Shown piece after piece: positions 1-5,062 of a stretch of DNA of 5,062 nt. The notes under the pieces are model-generated. The model did no database searches, was not told where the DNA came from, and saw nothing but the letters and a program-made list of their open reading frames with translations. The DNA is from CAZOMR01 sp964580655. GTDB lineage: Bacteria > RBG-13-61-14 > CAZOMR01. Positions within the stretch are counted from its first letter, which is position 1. The number at the start of each line of letters is the position of its first letter. The stretch lies in assembly GCA_964580655.1 (NCBI GenBank), contig CAZOMR010000236.1, forward strand, positions 1-5,062, read 5' to 3'. A program made the translations under genes and the position numbers.

Positions 1-7
1 CATGGCC

Positions 8-38
8 AAAAAAGAGGGTCAAATCCAAAACCCTCTTT
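8..38 (-). terminator. Intrinsic (Rho-independent) terminator
   Basis: Read on the minus strand, a perfect 9-bp stem AAAGAGGGT/ACCCTCTTT (38-30 with 19-11) encloses a 10-base loop and runs straight into six T residues (13-8, partly in the stem). This is the classic form and would end minus-strand transcripts about 320 bases after the GH172 stop. On the plus strand only three T residues follow the stem, so it would act poorly there. Confidence 0.75.
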
Positions 39-46
39 AATGTCGC

Positions 47-65
47 AGGCCCGTGCCACAGGCCT
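47..65 (-). repeat. Short inverted repeat between the nested hairpin and the terminator
   Basis: AGGCC and GGCCT pair perfectly around a 9-base loop. It lies 6 bases beyond the nested repeat and 8 bases before the terminator stem when read on the minus strand. A stem this short is suggestive only because of its position in the series. Confidence 0.35.
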
Positions 66-71
66 CGTTTA

Positions 72-130
72 CCTTCCGGTCGTATATGTGCTAAGGTGAT
101 GGCTACTTCCATCTCATATACTGCGGAAGG
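72..130 (-). repeat. Nested inverted repeat, candidate long RNA hairpin
   Basis: Three perfectly paired arms are nested in register: CCTTCCG/CGGAAGG (72-78 with 124-130), GTATATG/CATATAC (82-88 with 115-121) and GATGG/CCATC (98-102 with 109-113) around a 6-base loop. Only a 3/2-base internal loop separates the two outer helices. The minus strand is preferred because the element is followed there by another hairpin and a terminator. Two adjacent in-register 7-bp helices are unlikely by chance. The family is not recognised. Confidence 0.5.
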
Positions 131-357
131 ACCGAGGGCAAGAGCCACCTTAAAAGGGGAAACAATAAACTCGAGCTGGCCCGGTCCAAAGACCTGATAG
201 TATGGGAAGTGCCTTAAAATAAATGCCAGGGCTTGAAAACATACCCATCCTGGAAAGCAATTCTCTTTAATACCATGCAATCAATCGGCTGATAAATTTC
301 TCACGCTCCGTATCAGAAGCTTGCAAAGCTCTTGCTCCATTCTGAAATGGATAAATT

Positions 358-2487
358 TCATTCATCATTCAAGACCAGAGACAATACCTGATATTCGCAG
401 GCCGTGAACACAGGCGATAAAGGAGTTATGCGGATCATGATCTCGTCTTTCCCGGCTGTCAGCTCAGTGCCGATCATGAATTCATCCTCCGCCCATATTT
501 TCCACTTATTGCGCCCGGCATTGAACCAGATACCAGCCGGCTCTCCGTCCACCTCGATCTTAGCCCTCTGGTCCGGAATGCCCTGGTCAAAGAGCCTGCG
601 TAAAAGCAGTCCCTGGTTCTCCGGGTCAATCCGGACAGTGAACTCGTAAGCACTATTATCTTCCCGGACCAGGAAGGTCTTTTTATCCGGGGAATTCTTC
701 CGGGGACTTGAGAAGAAGCCCCGGACAGTGAGATGGAGCATCCAACTGCCGGGGCCTATCCATCCGGGCCGCTTAAGCTCTCCGAGGTAGCTTCCGTCAA
801 ACTCGCCTTCAAAAAATCCTTCTCTTTCAACAACTCTTCCCTGCTTGACCTGCTCAAAGCCATGCTCAGCCAGGTTTTTCACATCGCCCATCTTGATCAT
901 GTCGCTTGCAAATAGAACCCTCTTATCCAGGCCGTAGTAAAAGACCAGGCTCCTGTAGTTTCCATATACATTGTTCAAAGGCCCGTGCTGTATGCTGAAG
1001 CGAACCTCGCTCCGAAAAGGAACCAGGTCGCTTAAATGGAAGCGATACATGGTTACATCAGAACACGCCCCGATTTCTCGCTTGCGTATCCTGAATGTCG
1101 GGGCTCCGTGGAGCGGGCAGGAGAACGCGGTCTCTGAGAAGTACCACGAGCCGTTGAAATATGTCTCAGTGGCATCTCCCATTATCAAAGGATACCGTGA
1201 CCCGTCAACATAAATCCGCTCATCTCCCTCAAGAAAGGTCTCGGGAGTGTCCTCCACCGCAAGCACAGTGCCTACTATCTGGCCCCTGCCATGGAGATGA
1301 GCAAGAAGGTAGTCCCGATTCGGCACAAGGTCATTGCTCTGATTGAAATGAGTCCTAAAATACCCGGCCCTTGTTCCTAGTCCGGGAAAGAGTTTATTCT
1401 CAATCTCGATCTTGATATTCTCAACGCGCACTGCTTTGTCTCCATCATTTGCCAGAACCAGCTTCGCCTTTTCCCTGAAAGGCATTGGCAGGTTGAAATA
1501 CCAGAGCCCATCTTTATCCTGTCCGATGACCAGCCCTTCCAGCAAGGCATTATCCGCCAGCTCTTCCGGCTCTTTCGAGAACCGGTTCTCAATGGCATAA
1601 AACAGGGATAAAGGAGCATCCACGGATGGCCTCTCGTCATCCTCATCCCCGTCCCAGTAGATAACAAGCCGGATAGCACGGAGCGCCTCGTCATCCTCCG
1701 GAAGCCGCATCCGGATCGAGCGAATGATCCCGGGTGAATTGAAGCCAGCTATCTCTTCTTCCGCGCGCGGCCCAATGATAACATCCTCGGCATCCCAGAG
1801 TCTTCCCTCCGGGATCGGGCCGATGTTTTCAGGATTCCATTCATCAAGCGCGCTTGAGAGGTCCTCATTCCCGGTATAGCTATCCACCTCGGTCCCATAA
1901 GGATAGGTGTGATACCAGAAGTGATAGAAGAACATGGGCAGGCCGGCGCCATCCACCACCACCTTCACGCCCTTCTCAAACAGGATGGGAACATAAGATA
2001 TGTACCCTCCGGTGGACTCCTCGGCTCTCACCGCAAGCGGGTAGCAGTTCGGGCATGCGCCGATCAGACTCTTGAGCGGAACATCAACACTCGGCTCGTC
2101 CTCGCGGTCAATATAAATCTCAACATGGCCCAGCATCCGGGCCCATAGTTTATCCACCCATCCGGGCAATGCGCGCTGGTTCGGCCAGGAATACCAGAAG
2201 CTGTTAATGCATCCCGGGCCTTCCACATCCAGGATCACTACTCTCATGCCGCGCTGTCTGCGAACCCACTCTGCCTTGTTCGTAAACCCGTTATCGTTTC
2301 CTCCCTTGCGGTCGTGCGTAGATGCCTCCCGCGCGATAACCGGGTCCCTCAAGACCGGAAGCGTGTCCATGTATTCGAGAGATTCAGGGCCCAGGGGAAA
2401 TCCAGGCCCGGAACTGGCACAGATCAATAGAGAGCAAAAACCGATCAGAAATAAAACCTGACTTAATTTTCCCTGCTTTCCAGGCAT
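358..2487 (-). CDS. Secreted DUF2961 / GH172-like glycoside hydrolase
   Basis: This is a 709-residue exported protein. Residues 1-26 look like a signal peptide (basic start, hydrophobic core VLFLIGFCSLLIC, probable cleavage after ASS). The rest matches DUF2961, now glycoside hydrolase family 172, whose known members act on fructofuranosides (difructose anhydride) or D-arabinofuranosides. Two similar jelly-roll-type segments are visible: EGPGCINSFWYSW to EIYIDREDEPSVDVPL (89-138), and NSPGIIRSIRM to VIYWDGDEDDERPSVDAPL (250-293). Then come FNLPMPF (331-337), the HGRG motif near 399, EGDERIYVDG (420-429) and GDATETYF (437-444). Glu420 and Glu441 are 21 residues apart, the spacing of the catalytic pair Glu270/Glu291 as I recall it from Bifidobacterium dentium alpha-FFase1. 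The usual TED reads TET here. A C-terminal beta-rich region (about 620-705) includes IEVDGEPAGIWF. The protein is longer than single-domain members. The exact substrate cannot be read from the sequence. Confidence 0.85.
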   Translation of the reverse strand: MPGKQGKLSQVLFLIGFCSLLICASSGPGFPLGPESLEYMDTLPVLRDPVIAREASTHDRKGGNDNGFTNKAEWVRRQRGMRVVILDVEGPGCINSFWYSWPNQRALPGWVDKLWARMLGHVEIYIDREDEPSVDVPLKSLIGACPNCYPLAVRAEESTGGYISYVPILFEKGVKVVVDGAGLPMFFYHFWYHTYPYGTEVDSYTGNEDLSSALDEWNPENIGPIPEGRLWDAEDVIIGPRAEEEIAGFNSPGIIRSIRMRLPEDDEALRAIRLVIYWDGDEDDERPSVDAPLSLFYAIENRFSKEPEELADNALLEGLVIGQDKDGLWYFNLPMPFREKAKLVLANDGDKAVRVENIKIEIENKLFPGLGTRAGYFRTHFNQSNDLVPNRDYLLAHLHGRGQIVGTVLAVEDTPETFLEGDERIYVDGSRYPLIMGDATETYFNGSWYFSETAFSCPLHGAPTFRIRKREIGACSDVTMYRFHLSDLVPFRSEVRFSIQHGPLNNVYGNYRSLVFYYGLDKRVLFASDMIKMGDVKNLAEHGFEQVKQGRVVEREGFFEGEFDGSYLGELKRPGWIGPGSWMLHLTVRGFFSSPRKNSPDKKTFLVREDNSAYEFTVRIDPENQGLLLRRLFDQGIPDQRAKIEVDGEPAGIWFNAGRNKWKIWAEDEFMIGTELTAGKDEIMIRITPLSPVFTACEYQVLSLVLNDE

Positions 2488-2493
2488 GATCTT

Positions 2494-2500
2494 CTCCCTT
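2494..2500 (-). promoter_or_regulatory. Ribosome binding site of the GH172-like gene
   Basis: The minus strand reads AAGGGAG, ending 6 bases before the ATG at 2487, which supports that start. The encoded protein then begins directly with a signal peptide, as expected for a true N-terminus. Confidence 0.6.
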
Positions 2501-2524
2501 CCGGGACTCTGTGTGATCCCATTA

Positions 2525-2530
2525 ATTATA
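2525..2530 (-). promoter_or_regulatory. Candidate -10 box for the GH172-like gene
   Basis: A perfect TATAAT lies at 2530-2525 on the minus strand, in an AT-rich stretch (2521-2579). Transcription would start near 2518, leaving about 30 bases before the ATG at 2487. No good -35 is present at 16-18 bases (TCTTAA or TTCTTA at best), so an activator or an AT-rich upstream element may compensate. Near-repeats of AATAATTTT(T)CTTC lie just upstream. The gene could therefore be transcribed apart from the CsgG-like gene. Confidence 0.4.
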
Positions 2531-2569
2531 GTTTCTGAAGAAAATTATTAAGAAGAAAAATTATTCTTG

Positions 2570-3484
2570 TTATTCTTCCGTAATTCCCGAATAGAATACC
2601 TTGGGAAGCACTTTAGTGCTATCCCCCACTTTGATTTTTGAAGCCTTCTTTTTACTTAACTTGATCTTGCTTATTTTCGGTAAAGCATCCGTGACCCTTC
2701 CCTTTGCAAGAACCTCTATCTCCCCTCCAAGTATCTCTCCTGTAATTGGATGTTTGATTTGCTCACCCTCACGGAAAAATTCCACCCTGCGATATTTTCC
2801 GACTCCCCATTCAGTGCCAATATCTATCCAGATAATATTCCCTTCTTTCTTGATTACATAACCAATTGTAGGGAAGGCTTCTTGCAAGTCATGAAAAATA
2901 TCATCCAGGGCTTTACTTAAGGCTTTATCTATAAGTACATGTTCCGGCTTTGGCTGGCTTGGATGTATAGCACTGTCTGTTACAGAGCCTCTTTTATTAG
3001 TGCTGAATGATATTTCCCCTGATTCAATATCTATCATACGTAAAGAAACATTGATGCTCGCTGTAGCTTTAATTGTAGTGTAAACATTGCCCTCTTCATC
3101 TTTGTGCCTCTCCACCGTCTTATTGTAACCAGCTCCGGAAAGCGATAGTGATACAAGATAACCCGCACCAATCATCTCTCCTAATCTAGGAGCATTTTCT
3201 GCGCTGAAAATGTCTTGTTGTTGTAGTCCAAGCTCATTTAGCAAGTCATCAAATATCTGCCTTTCCACCACCCTCATATTTCCCGCTCTAATAAAAATCT
3301 TCGTTAATCTATCGGTCGCTGTACCTGAAAGGCTCCGGCCAGTTTGGTCATTGACCTCAGCTATTGCTACTGCTATCTTTTCTCTGCATCCCGCATTATC
3401 AGGCCGCATTGTAATAGAGATTAATATCAGCAATATAAATACGTAAATCATCCACTGTGTCCTGATTACTTTAGCCATCTTCAT
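2570..3484 (-). CDS. Exported CsgG-domain protein with FlgT-like C-terminal region
   Basis: Reading from the ATG at 3484 gives 304 residues. The N-terminus (MKMAKVIRTQW) is basic and is followed by a hydrophobic stretch (MIYVFILLILISITM), then NAGC, so the protein is exported. The cysteine stands where a lipoprotein would be processed, but the residue at -3 is Asn, not the usual Leu/Val/Ile, so acylation is uncertain. The body begins KIAVAIAEVNDQTG, then has LTKIFIRAGNMRVVERQIFDDLLNELGLQQ and IGAGYLVSLSLSG, the pattern of CsgG/HfaB/LpoB-like proteins. The last 100 residues (GYVIKKEGNIIWIDIG, WGVGKYRRVEFF, IKVGDSTKVLP) resemble the C-terminal domain of the flagellar protein FlgT. Curli subunits and flagellar genes are absent here, so a role in curli export is not supported; an outer-membrane-associated periplasmic role is the safe statement. 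Its GC content is well below that of the flanking genes, hinting at a separate origin. Confidence 0.75.
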   Translation of the reverse strand: MKMAKVIRTQWMIYVFILLILISITMRPDNAGCREKIAVAIAEVNDQTGRSLSGTATDRLTKIFIRAGNMRVVERQIFDDLLNELGLQQQDIFSAENAPRLGEMIGAGYLVSLSLSGAGYNKTVERHKDEEGNVYTTIKATASINVSLRMIDIESGEISFSTNKRGSVTDSAIHPSQPKPEHVLIDKALSKALDDIFHDLQEAFPTIGYVIKKEGNIIWIDIGTEWGVGKYRRVEFFREGEQIKHPITGEILGGEIEVLAKGRVTDALPKISKIKLSKKKASKIKVGDSTKVLPKVFYSGITEE

Positions 3485-3498
3485 TCCTTTCCCCCTTA
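3485..3498 (-). promoter_or_regulatory. Ribosome binding site that decides the CsgG-like gene start
   Basis: The minus strand reads TTAAGGGGGAAAGGA just before the ATG at 3484. The G-run ends 6 bases before the ATG at 3484, and AAAGGA ends 6 bases before a second in-frame ATG at 3478. Either may be used. The longest possible frame opens with a TTG at 3517 that overlaps the stop of the previous gene and has no such signal, so that start is unlikely. Confidence 0.6.
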
Positions 3499-3513
3499 AC
3501 TGCAAAATCTGGT

Positions 3514-4668
3514 TCAAAAGGGCGGCTCGACAGTATAGATTGACAGCACATCCTGGCGGTTGGCCTCGGCCTTTGGCATCTCGCCGCTTGCCACGCGCTT
3601 CATAAGCTCAACCAGCTCTTCTCCCGCATCCTCGATGCTCACCCCCTTGATGATCCGGCCCGCATCCAGGTCCATGTCATCCTTCATTTTCTCAAAGGTC
3701 TCGCTGTTTGACGAGACCTTTATCACCGGCACGACAGGGAATCCCGCGGGTGTGCCCCTGCCCGTTGTGAAGACCATGACCTGCGAGCCGCCTGCGGCCA
3801 TGCCGGTGAGCGAAAAGATGTCGGACCCGGGCGTGTCCATTATCACAAGTCCCTTCTGGGCAGGAATCGCACCGTACTCAAGCACCTCCTTGATCGGCGA
3901 ATTCCCGGCCTTGATAATGCATCCCAGGGATTTCTCAACAATACTAGATAGCCCCCCCTCAATGTTCCCGGGGCTGATGGAGATGCCCGCAAACGGGCCC
4001 AATAGTTCCTCGGCTTTCTTCTTCTGGTTCAGGATCAGGTTCATGATCTTTTCAGCCGTCTCCGGGTCTTTGGCCCTTCGGCTCAGGATGTGCTCTGTTC
4101 CGATCATCTCGGTGGTCTCTGAAAGCATCACTGTCCCGCCTTTCTCCACCAGCCAGTCAGCAGCGAAACCCACCATCGGGTTCGCTGTCACTCCGGACAT
4201 CGCGTCCGAGCCGCCGCACTCAAGGCCCAGTGTGAGCTTGTCCCATCCGCACTCCTCCGGCTTGATCGAGTCAGCATGAGCAAGGAACTTCCTCGCTATC
4301 TTAATTCCCTTGCGGGTCGTGTTCTGGGAGCCGCCCTGGTCCTGGATAATAAGATGTTCTACCGGCTTTTTTGTCACGCCTGTCATCTGGGCGACAAAAT
4401 CCGCCTTGATGAACTCGCATCCGAGCCCGACAAGTAATAGCGCGGCCACATTAGGGTTCTTGCCCAGGCCTATCAATGTCCGGTTGGTGATAGCGAGGTC
4501 CTTTATACCCCTGCCACAGCCCTCGGTGTGGGTGATGGGCTTTATCCGGGGAACCTCACGCGCTATGGCATTCACAACCCCGTTGGCGCAGGCTACAGTG
4601 CTCATCACAACCACATGGTTGCGCACCCCGCAACTGCCGTCCGGCCTGGGATATCCCTTAAAGCCCAT
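3514..4668 (-). CDS. UxaA-family large catalytic subunit (D-altronate dehydratase-type)
   Basis: This 384-residue cytoplasmic protein matches the C-terminal catalytic part of UxaA/GarD-type dehydratases, the enzymes that remove water from D-altronate (giving 2-keto-3-deoxygluconate) or D-galactarate, usually with Fe2+. Conserved stretches in order are: FKGYPRPDGSCGVRN at 3-17, HTEGCG at 47-52, NPNVAALLLVGLGCE at 71-85, LGLECGGSDAMSGVTANP at 147-164, SPGNIEGGLSS at 232-242 followed by EKSLGC at 245-250, FTTGRGTP at 300-307, and DMDLDAGRIIKG at 331-342. Several are close to identical to E. coli UxaA, for example its FGLECGGSDGLSGITANP. The length fits a family member without the SAF domain, which is supplied by the preceding gene; the two genes overlap by 11 bases. 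A two-gene layout is also used by (2R)-sulfolactate sulfo-lyase SuyAB, so substrate is not settled; no sulfonate genes are in view. The uxaA name is withheld for that reason. Confidence 0.9.
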   Translation of the reverse strand: MGFKGYPRPDGSCGVRNHVVVMSTVACANGVVNAIAREVPRIKPITHTEGCGRGIKDLAITNRTLIGLGKNPNVAALLLVGLGCEFIKADFVAQMTGVTKKPVEHLIIQDQGGSQNTTRKGIKIARKFLAHADSIKPEECGWDKLTLGLECGGSDAMSGVTANPMVGFAADWLVEKGGTVMLSETTEMIGTEHILSRRAKDPETAEKIMNLILNQKKKAEELLGPFAGISISPGNIEGGLSSIVEKSLGCIIKAGNSPIKEVLEYGAIPAQKGLVIMDTPGSDIFSLTGMAAGGSQVMVFTTGRGTPAGFPVVPVIKVSSNSETFEKMKDDMDLDAGRIIKGVSIEDAGEELVELMKRVASGEMPKAEANRQDVLSIYTVEPPF

Positions 4669-4936
4669 CTTGGCTATCCTCCCCCTTCAGGTTGTGAACA
4701 TGAACATAATCTCCGGGCTTGATCAACCCCCCGGCCATGCCAATGGTCTCGCCGTACTTGATGATCCTCCCGTGTTCCGGAATCTCCGAAAGCGCTACCT
4801 TGTGCGCACAAGGAATGTCAGACCTTGCAACTATCTCGCTTTCCTTCACACCCTCGATCCTCTCCCCTGCCCTGATGTCCCGCGTAGCTACCGCTACATT
4901 GTCTTTCGGGCTGATCATGATAACATTCACACCCAT
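4658..4936 (-). CDS. UxaA-family small subunit, SAF domain (altronate dehydratase-type hydro-lyase)
   Basis: This 92-residue protein corresponds to the N-terminal SAF domain that in E. coli UxaA is fused to the catalytic part. Numbered from the ATG at 4942, it shows the family signature in order: DNVAVAT near residue 14, DIPCAHKVAL at 42-51 (E. coli UxaA has ARGHKFAL here), IIKYGETIG at 60-68, and GDYVHVHN at 77-84 with His81 and His83. Its length matches the separate small subunits of the family, such as sulfolactate lyase SuyA. There is no signal peptide, so it is cytoplasmic. It should form the enzyme with the large subunit encoded next, whose start lies inside this gene. I prefer the ATG at 4936 because GAGG is 8 bases upstream of it. 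The family is clear. The substrate is less so: D-altronate is the simplest reading, but sulfolactate or another sugar acid is possible. Confidence 0.88.
   Translation of the reverse strand: MGVNVIMISPKDNVAVATRDIRAGERIEGVKESEIVARSDIPCAHKVALSEIPEHGRIIKYGETIGMAGGLIKPGDYVHVHNLKGEDSQDGL
4678..4688 (-). promoter_or_regulatory. Strong ribosome binding site for the large subunit, inside the small-subunit gene
   Basis: The minus strand reads GAAGGGGGAGG, ending 9 bases before the ATG at 4668. It lies within the last codons of the SAF gene, which fits coupled translation of two subunits needed in equal amounts. Confidence 0.7.
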
Positions 4937-4944
4937 GCTCATAT

Positions 4945-4948
4945 CCTC
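4945..4948 (-). promoter_or_regulatory. Ribosome binding site that decides the SAF-subunit start
   Basis: GAGG lies 8 bases upstream of the ATG at 4936 but only 2 bases upstream of the ATG at 4942. Normal Shine-Dalgarno spacing therefore favours the inner ATG, two residues downstream of the longest possible start. Confidence 0.55.
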
Positions 4949-4972
4949 GCTTTCAGGAATATCACGGCATCA

Positions 4973-5001
4973 TAAATACCACCCGCTATAAAGCATGTCA
5001 A
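4973..5001 (-). promoter_or_regulatory. Candidate sigma-70 type promoter for the UxaA-type gene pair
   Basis: A perfect -35 hexamer TTGACA lies at 5001-4996. A 17-base spacer follows, then TATTTA at 4978-4973 as a weak -10 (3 of 6 matches, including the first two bases TA). Transcription would begin near 4966 and leave a leader of about 30 bases before the preferred start at 4936. The -35 overlaps the stop codon of the possible upstream frame. The perfect -35 and optimal spacing support it; the poor -10 and the unknown phylum limit confidence. Confidence 0.35.
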
Positions 5002-5062
5002 ACAATGCTCAGCGATTCCGCAAGCAATAGGTAATTCTTGTCATAACGCACCATAATCTCTA
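4998..5062 (-). CDS. Possible C-terminal end of an upstream gene (partial)
   Basis: On the minus strand one frame is open from the window edge to a TGA at 5000-4998, giving about 20 residues that end YLLLAESLSIV. The other two frames close within 60 bases of the edge. The codons look ordinary for coding DNA (GAG, GTG, GCG, GAA, CTG), and a gene is expected here because the genes that follow are closely packed on the same strand. The fragment is too short to assign to a family, and an open frame of this length can arise by chance. If it is real, it ends about 60 bases before the SAF-subunit start. Confidence 0.35.
   Translation of the reverse strand, partial: EIMVRYDKNYLLLAESLSIV

Larger units (their letters stand above)
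39..357. other. 319-base tail region without a confident gene
   Basis: No known protein family was recognised on either strand. On the minus strand a 32-codon frame (365-267) starts at an ATG overlapping the end of the GH172-like gene, but it has no visible ribosome binding site. A second minus frame is open from 283 to the window edge, with only a TTG (280) as an early start and its first ATG at 112. On the plus strand one frame is open from the edge to 197. The region instead holds several inverted repeats, including a 6-bp hairpin at 336-351 (TCCATT/AATGGA, loop CTGA) 6 bases after the GH172 stop, AGCTT/AAGCT at 318-330, and CCAGG/CCTGG at 226-253. It may be a structured 3' untranslated region, a small RNA, or the relic of a mobile element or gene. 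Confidence 0.5.

Noticed and set aside
99..197. Plus-strand frame starting ATGGCT at 99 preceded by AAGGTG
   Set aside because: A 32-residue product with no recognised family, lying inside the nested inverted repeat. The purine-rich stretch directly abuts the ATG, too close for a ribosome binding site.
1..260. IscB/TnpB-type omega RNA (HEARO) or group II intron end
   Set aside because: The structured tail followed by an ATG at the left edge raised the idea, but I could not match any conserved motif of these RNAs, and no nuclease or reverse transcriptase is in the window.
267..365. 32-codon minus-strand frame overlapping the end of the GH172-like gene
   Set aside because: The ATG overlaps the last codons in a way that allows coupling, but there is no ribosome binding site, no recognised family and no supporting composition. 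It is mentioned in the tail-region entry rather than called as a gene.
2414..2487. Lipoprotein signal in the GH172-like protein (Cys23)
   Set aside because: The residues before the cysteine are Leu-Leu-Ile. Ile at -1 does not fit a lipobox, so ordinary signal peptidase cleavage after ASS is more likely.
2529..2580. Terminator after the CsgG-like gene
   Set aside because: AAGAA/TTCTT arms and T-runs occur here, but the stems are short and purely AT-rich, without the GC core of an intrinsic terminator.
3485..3517. Earlier TTG start (3517) for the CsgG-like gene
   Set aside because: It overlaps the previous stop, lacks a ribosome binding site and would put an odd 11-residue extension before a normal signal sequence. 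The ATG at 3484 or 3478 has strong Shine-Dalgarno support.
3560..4279. Long plus-strand frame (239 codons) antisense to the large subunit
   Set aside because: It lies wholly opposite a gene with many exact family motifs. Long antisense frames are expected in GC-rich coding DNA, and its translation shows no recognisable domain.
4310..4975. Plus-strand frame of 221 codons opposite the hydro-lyase genes
   Set aside because: It runs across both subunit genes in antisense, has no ribosome binding site that I can see, and its product is Pro/Leu/Arg-rich without domain features.

Overview
The window carries four complete genes, all on the minus strand, so it reads from right to left (from about 5000 down to 1). 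In transcription order they are: a small SAF-domain subunit and a large subunit of a two-gene UxaA-family hydro-lyase (D-altronate dehydratase type); a CsgG-like exported protein; and a secreted protein of the DUF2961 / glycoside hydrolase family 172 type. A possible 3' end of a further upstream gene lies at the right edge. No rRNA, tRNA, CRISPR array or insertion sequence is visible.

Region by region. (a) 4998-5062: a short open frame ending in TGA, perhaps the tail of an upstream gene; its stop codon sits inside a consensus -35 hexamer. (b) 4658-4936 and 3514-4668: the hydro-lyase pair, overlapping by 11 bases, with a strong ribosome binding site for the second gene inside the first. (c) 2570-3484: the CsgG-domain gene, only 29 bases further on, with its own ribosome binding site but with clearly lower GC content than its neighbours. 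(d) 2488-2569: an AT-rich gap with a perfect TATAAT box. (e) 358-2487: the GH172-like protein. (f) 1-357: no confident gene, but a series of inverted repeats ending in a canonical intrinsic terminator.

How the genes may work together is inference. The GH172-like protein has a signal peptide and both family glutamates, so it probably cleaves a furanoside-type glycan outside the cytoplasm. The UxaA-type pair would act in the cytoplasm on a sugar acid, most simply D-altronate to 2-keto-3-deoxygluconate. Together they suggest a carbohydrate or uronate catabolism locus. The CsgG-like gene does not fit that pathway and may be an insertion.

Organism: a CsgG/FlgT-type protein points to a Gram-negative-type (diderm) bacterium. 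Moderate to high GC in three genes, GH172 content and a two-gene UxaA would suit an uncultivated glycan degrader, for example of PVC-superphylum type or a similar candidate phylum. The sequence alone does not settle the phylum. I found no clear new multi-gene system; the least explained part is the structured tail at 8-194.
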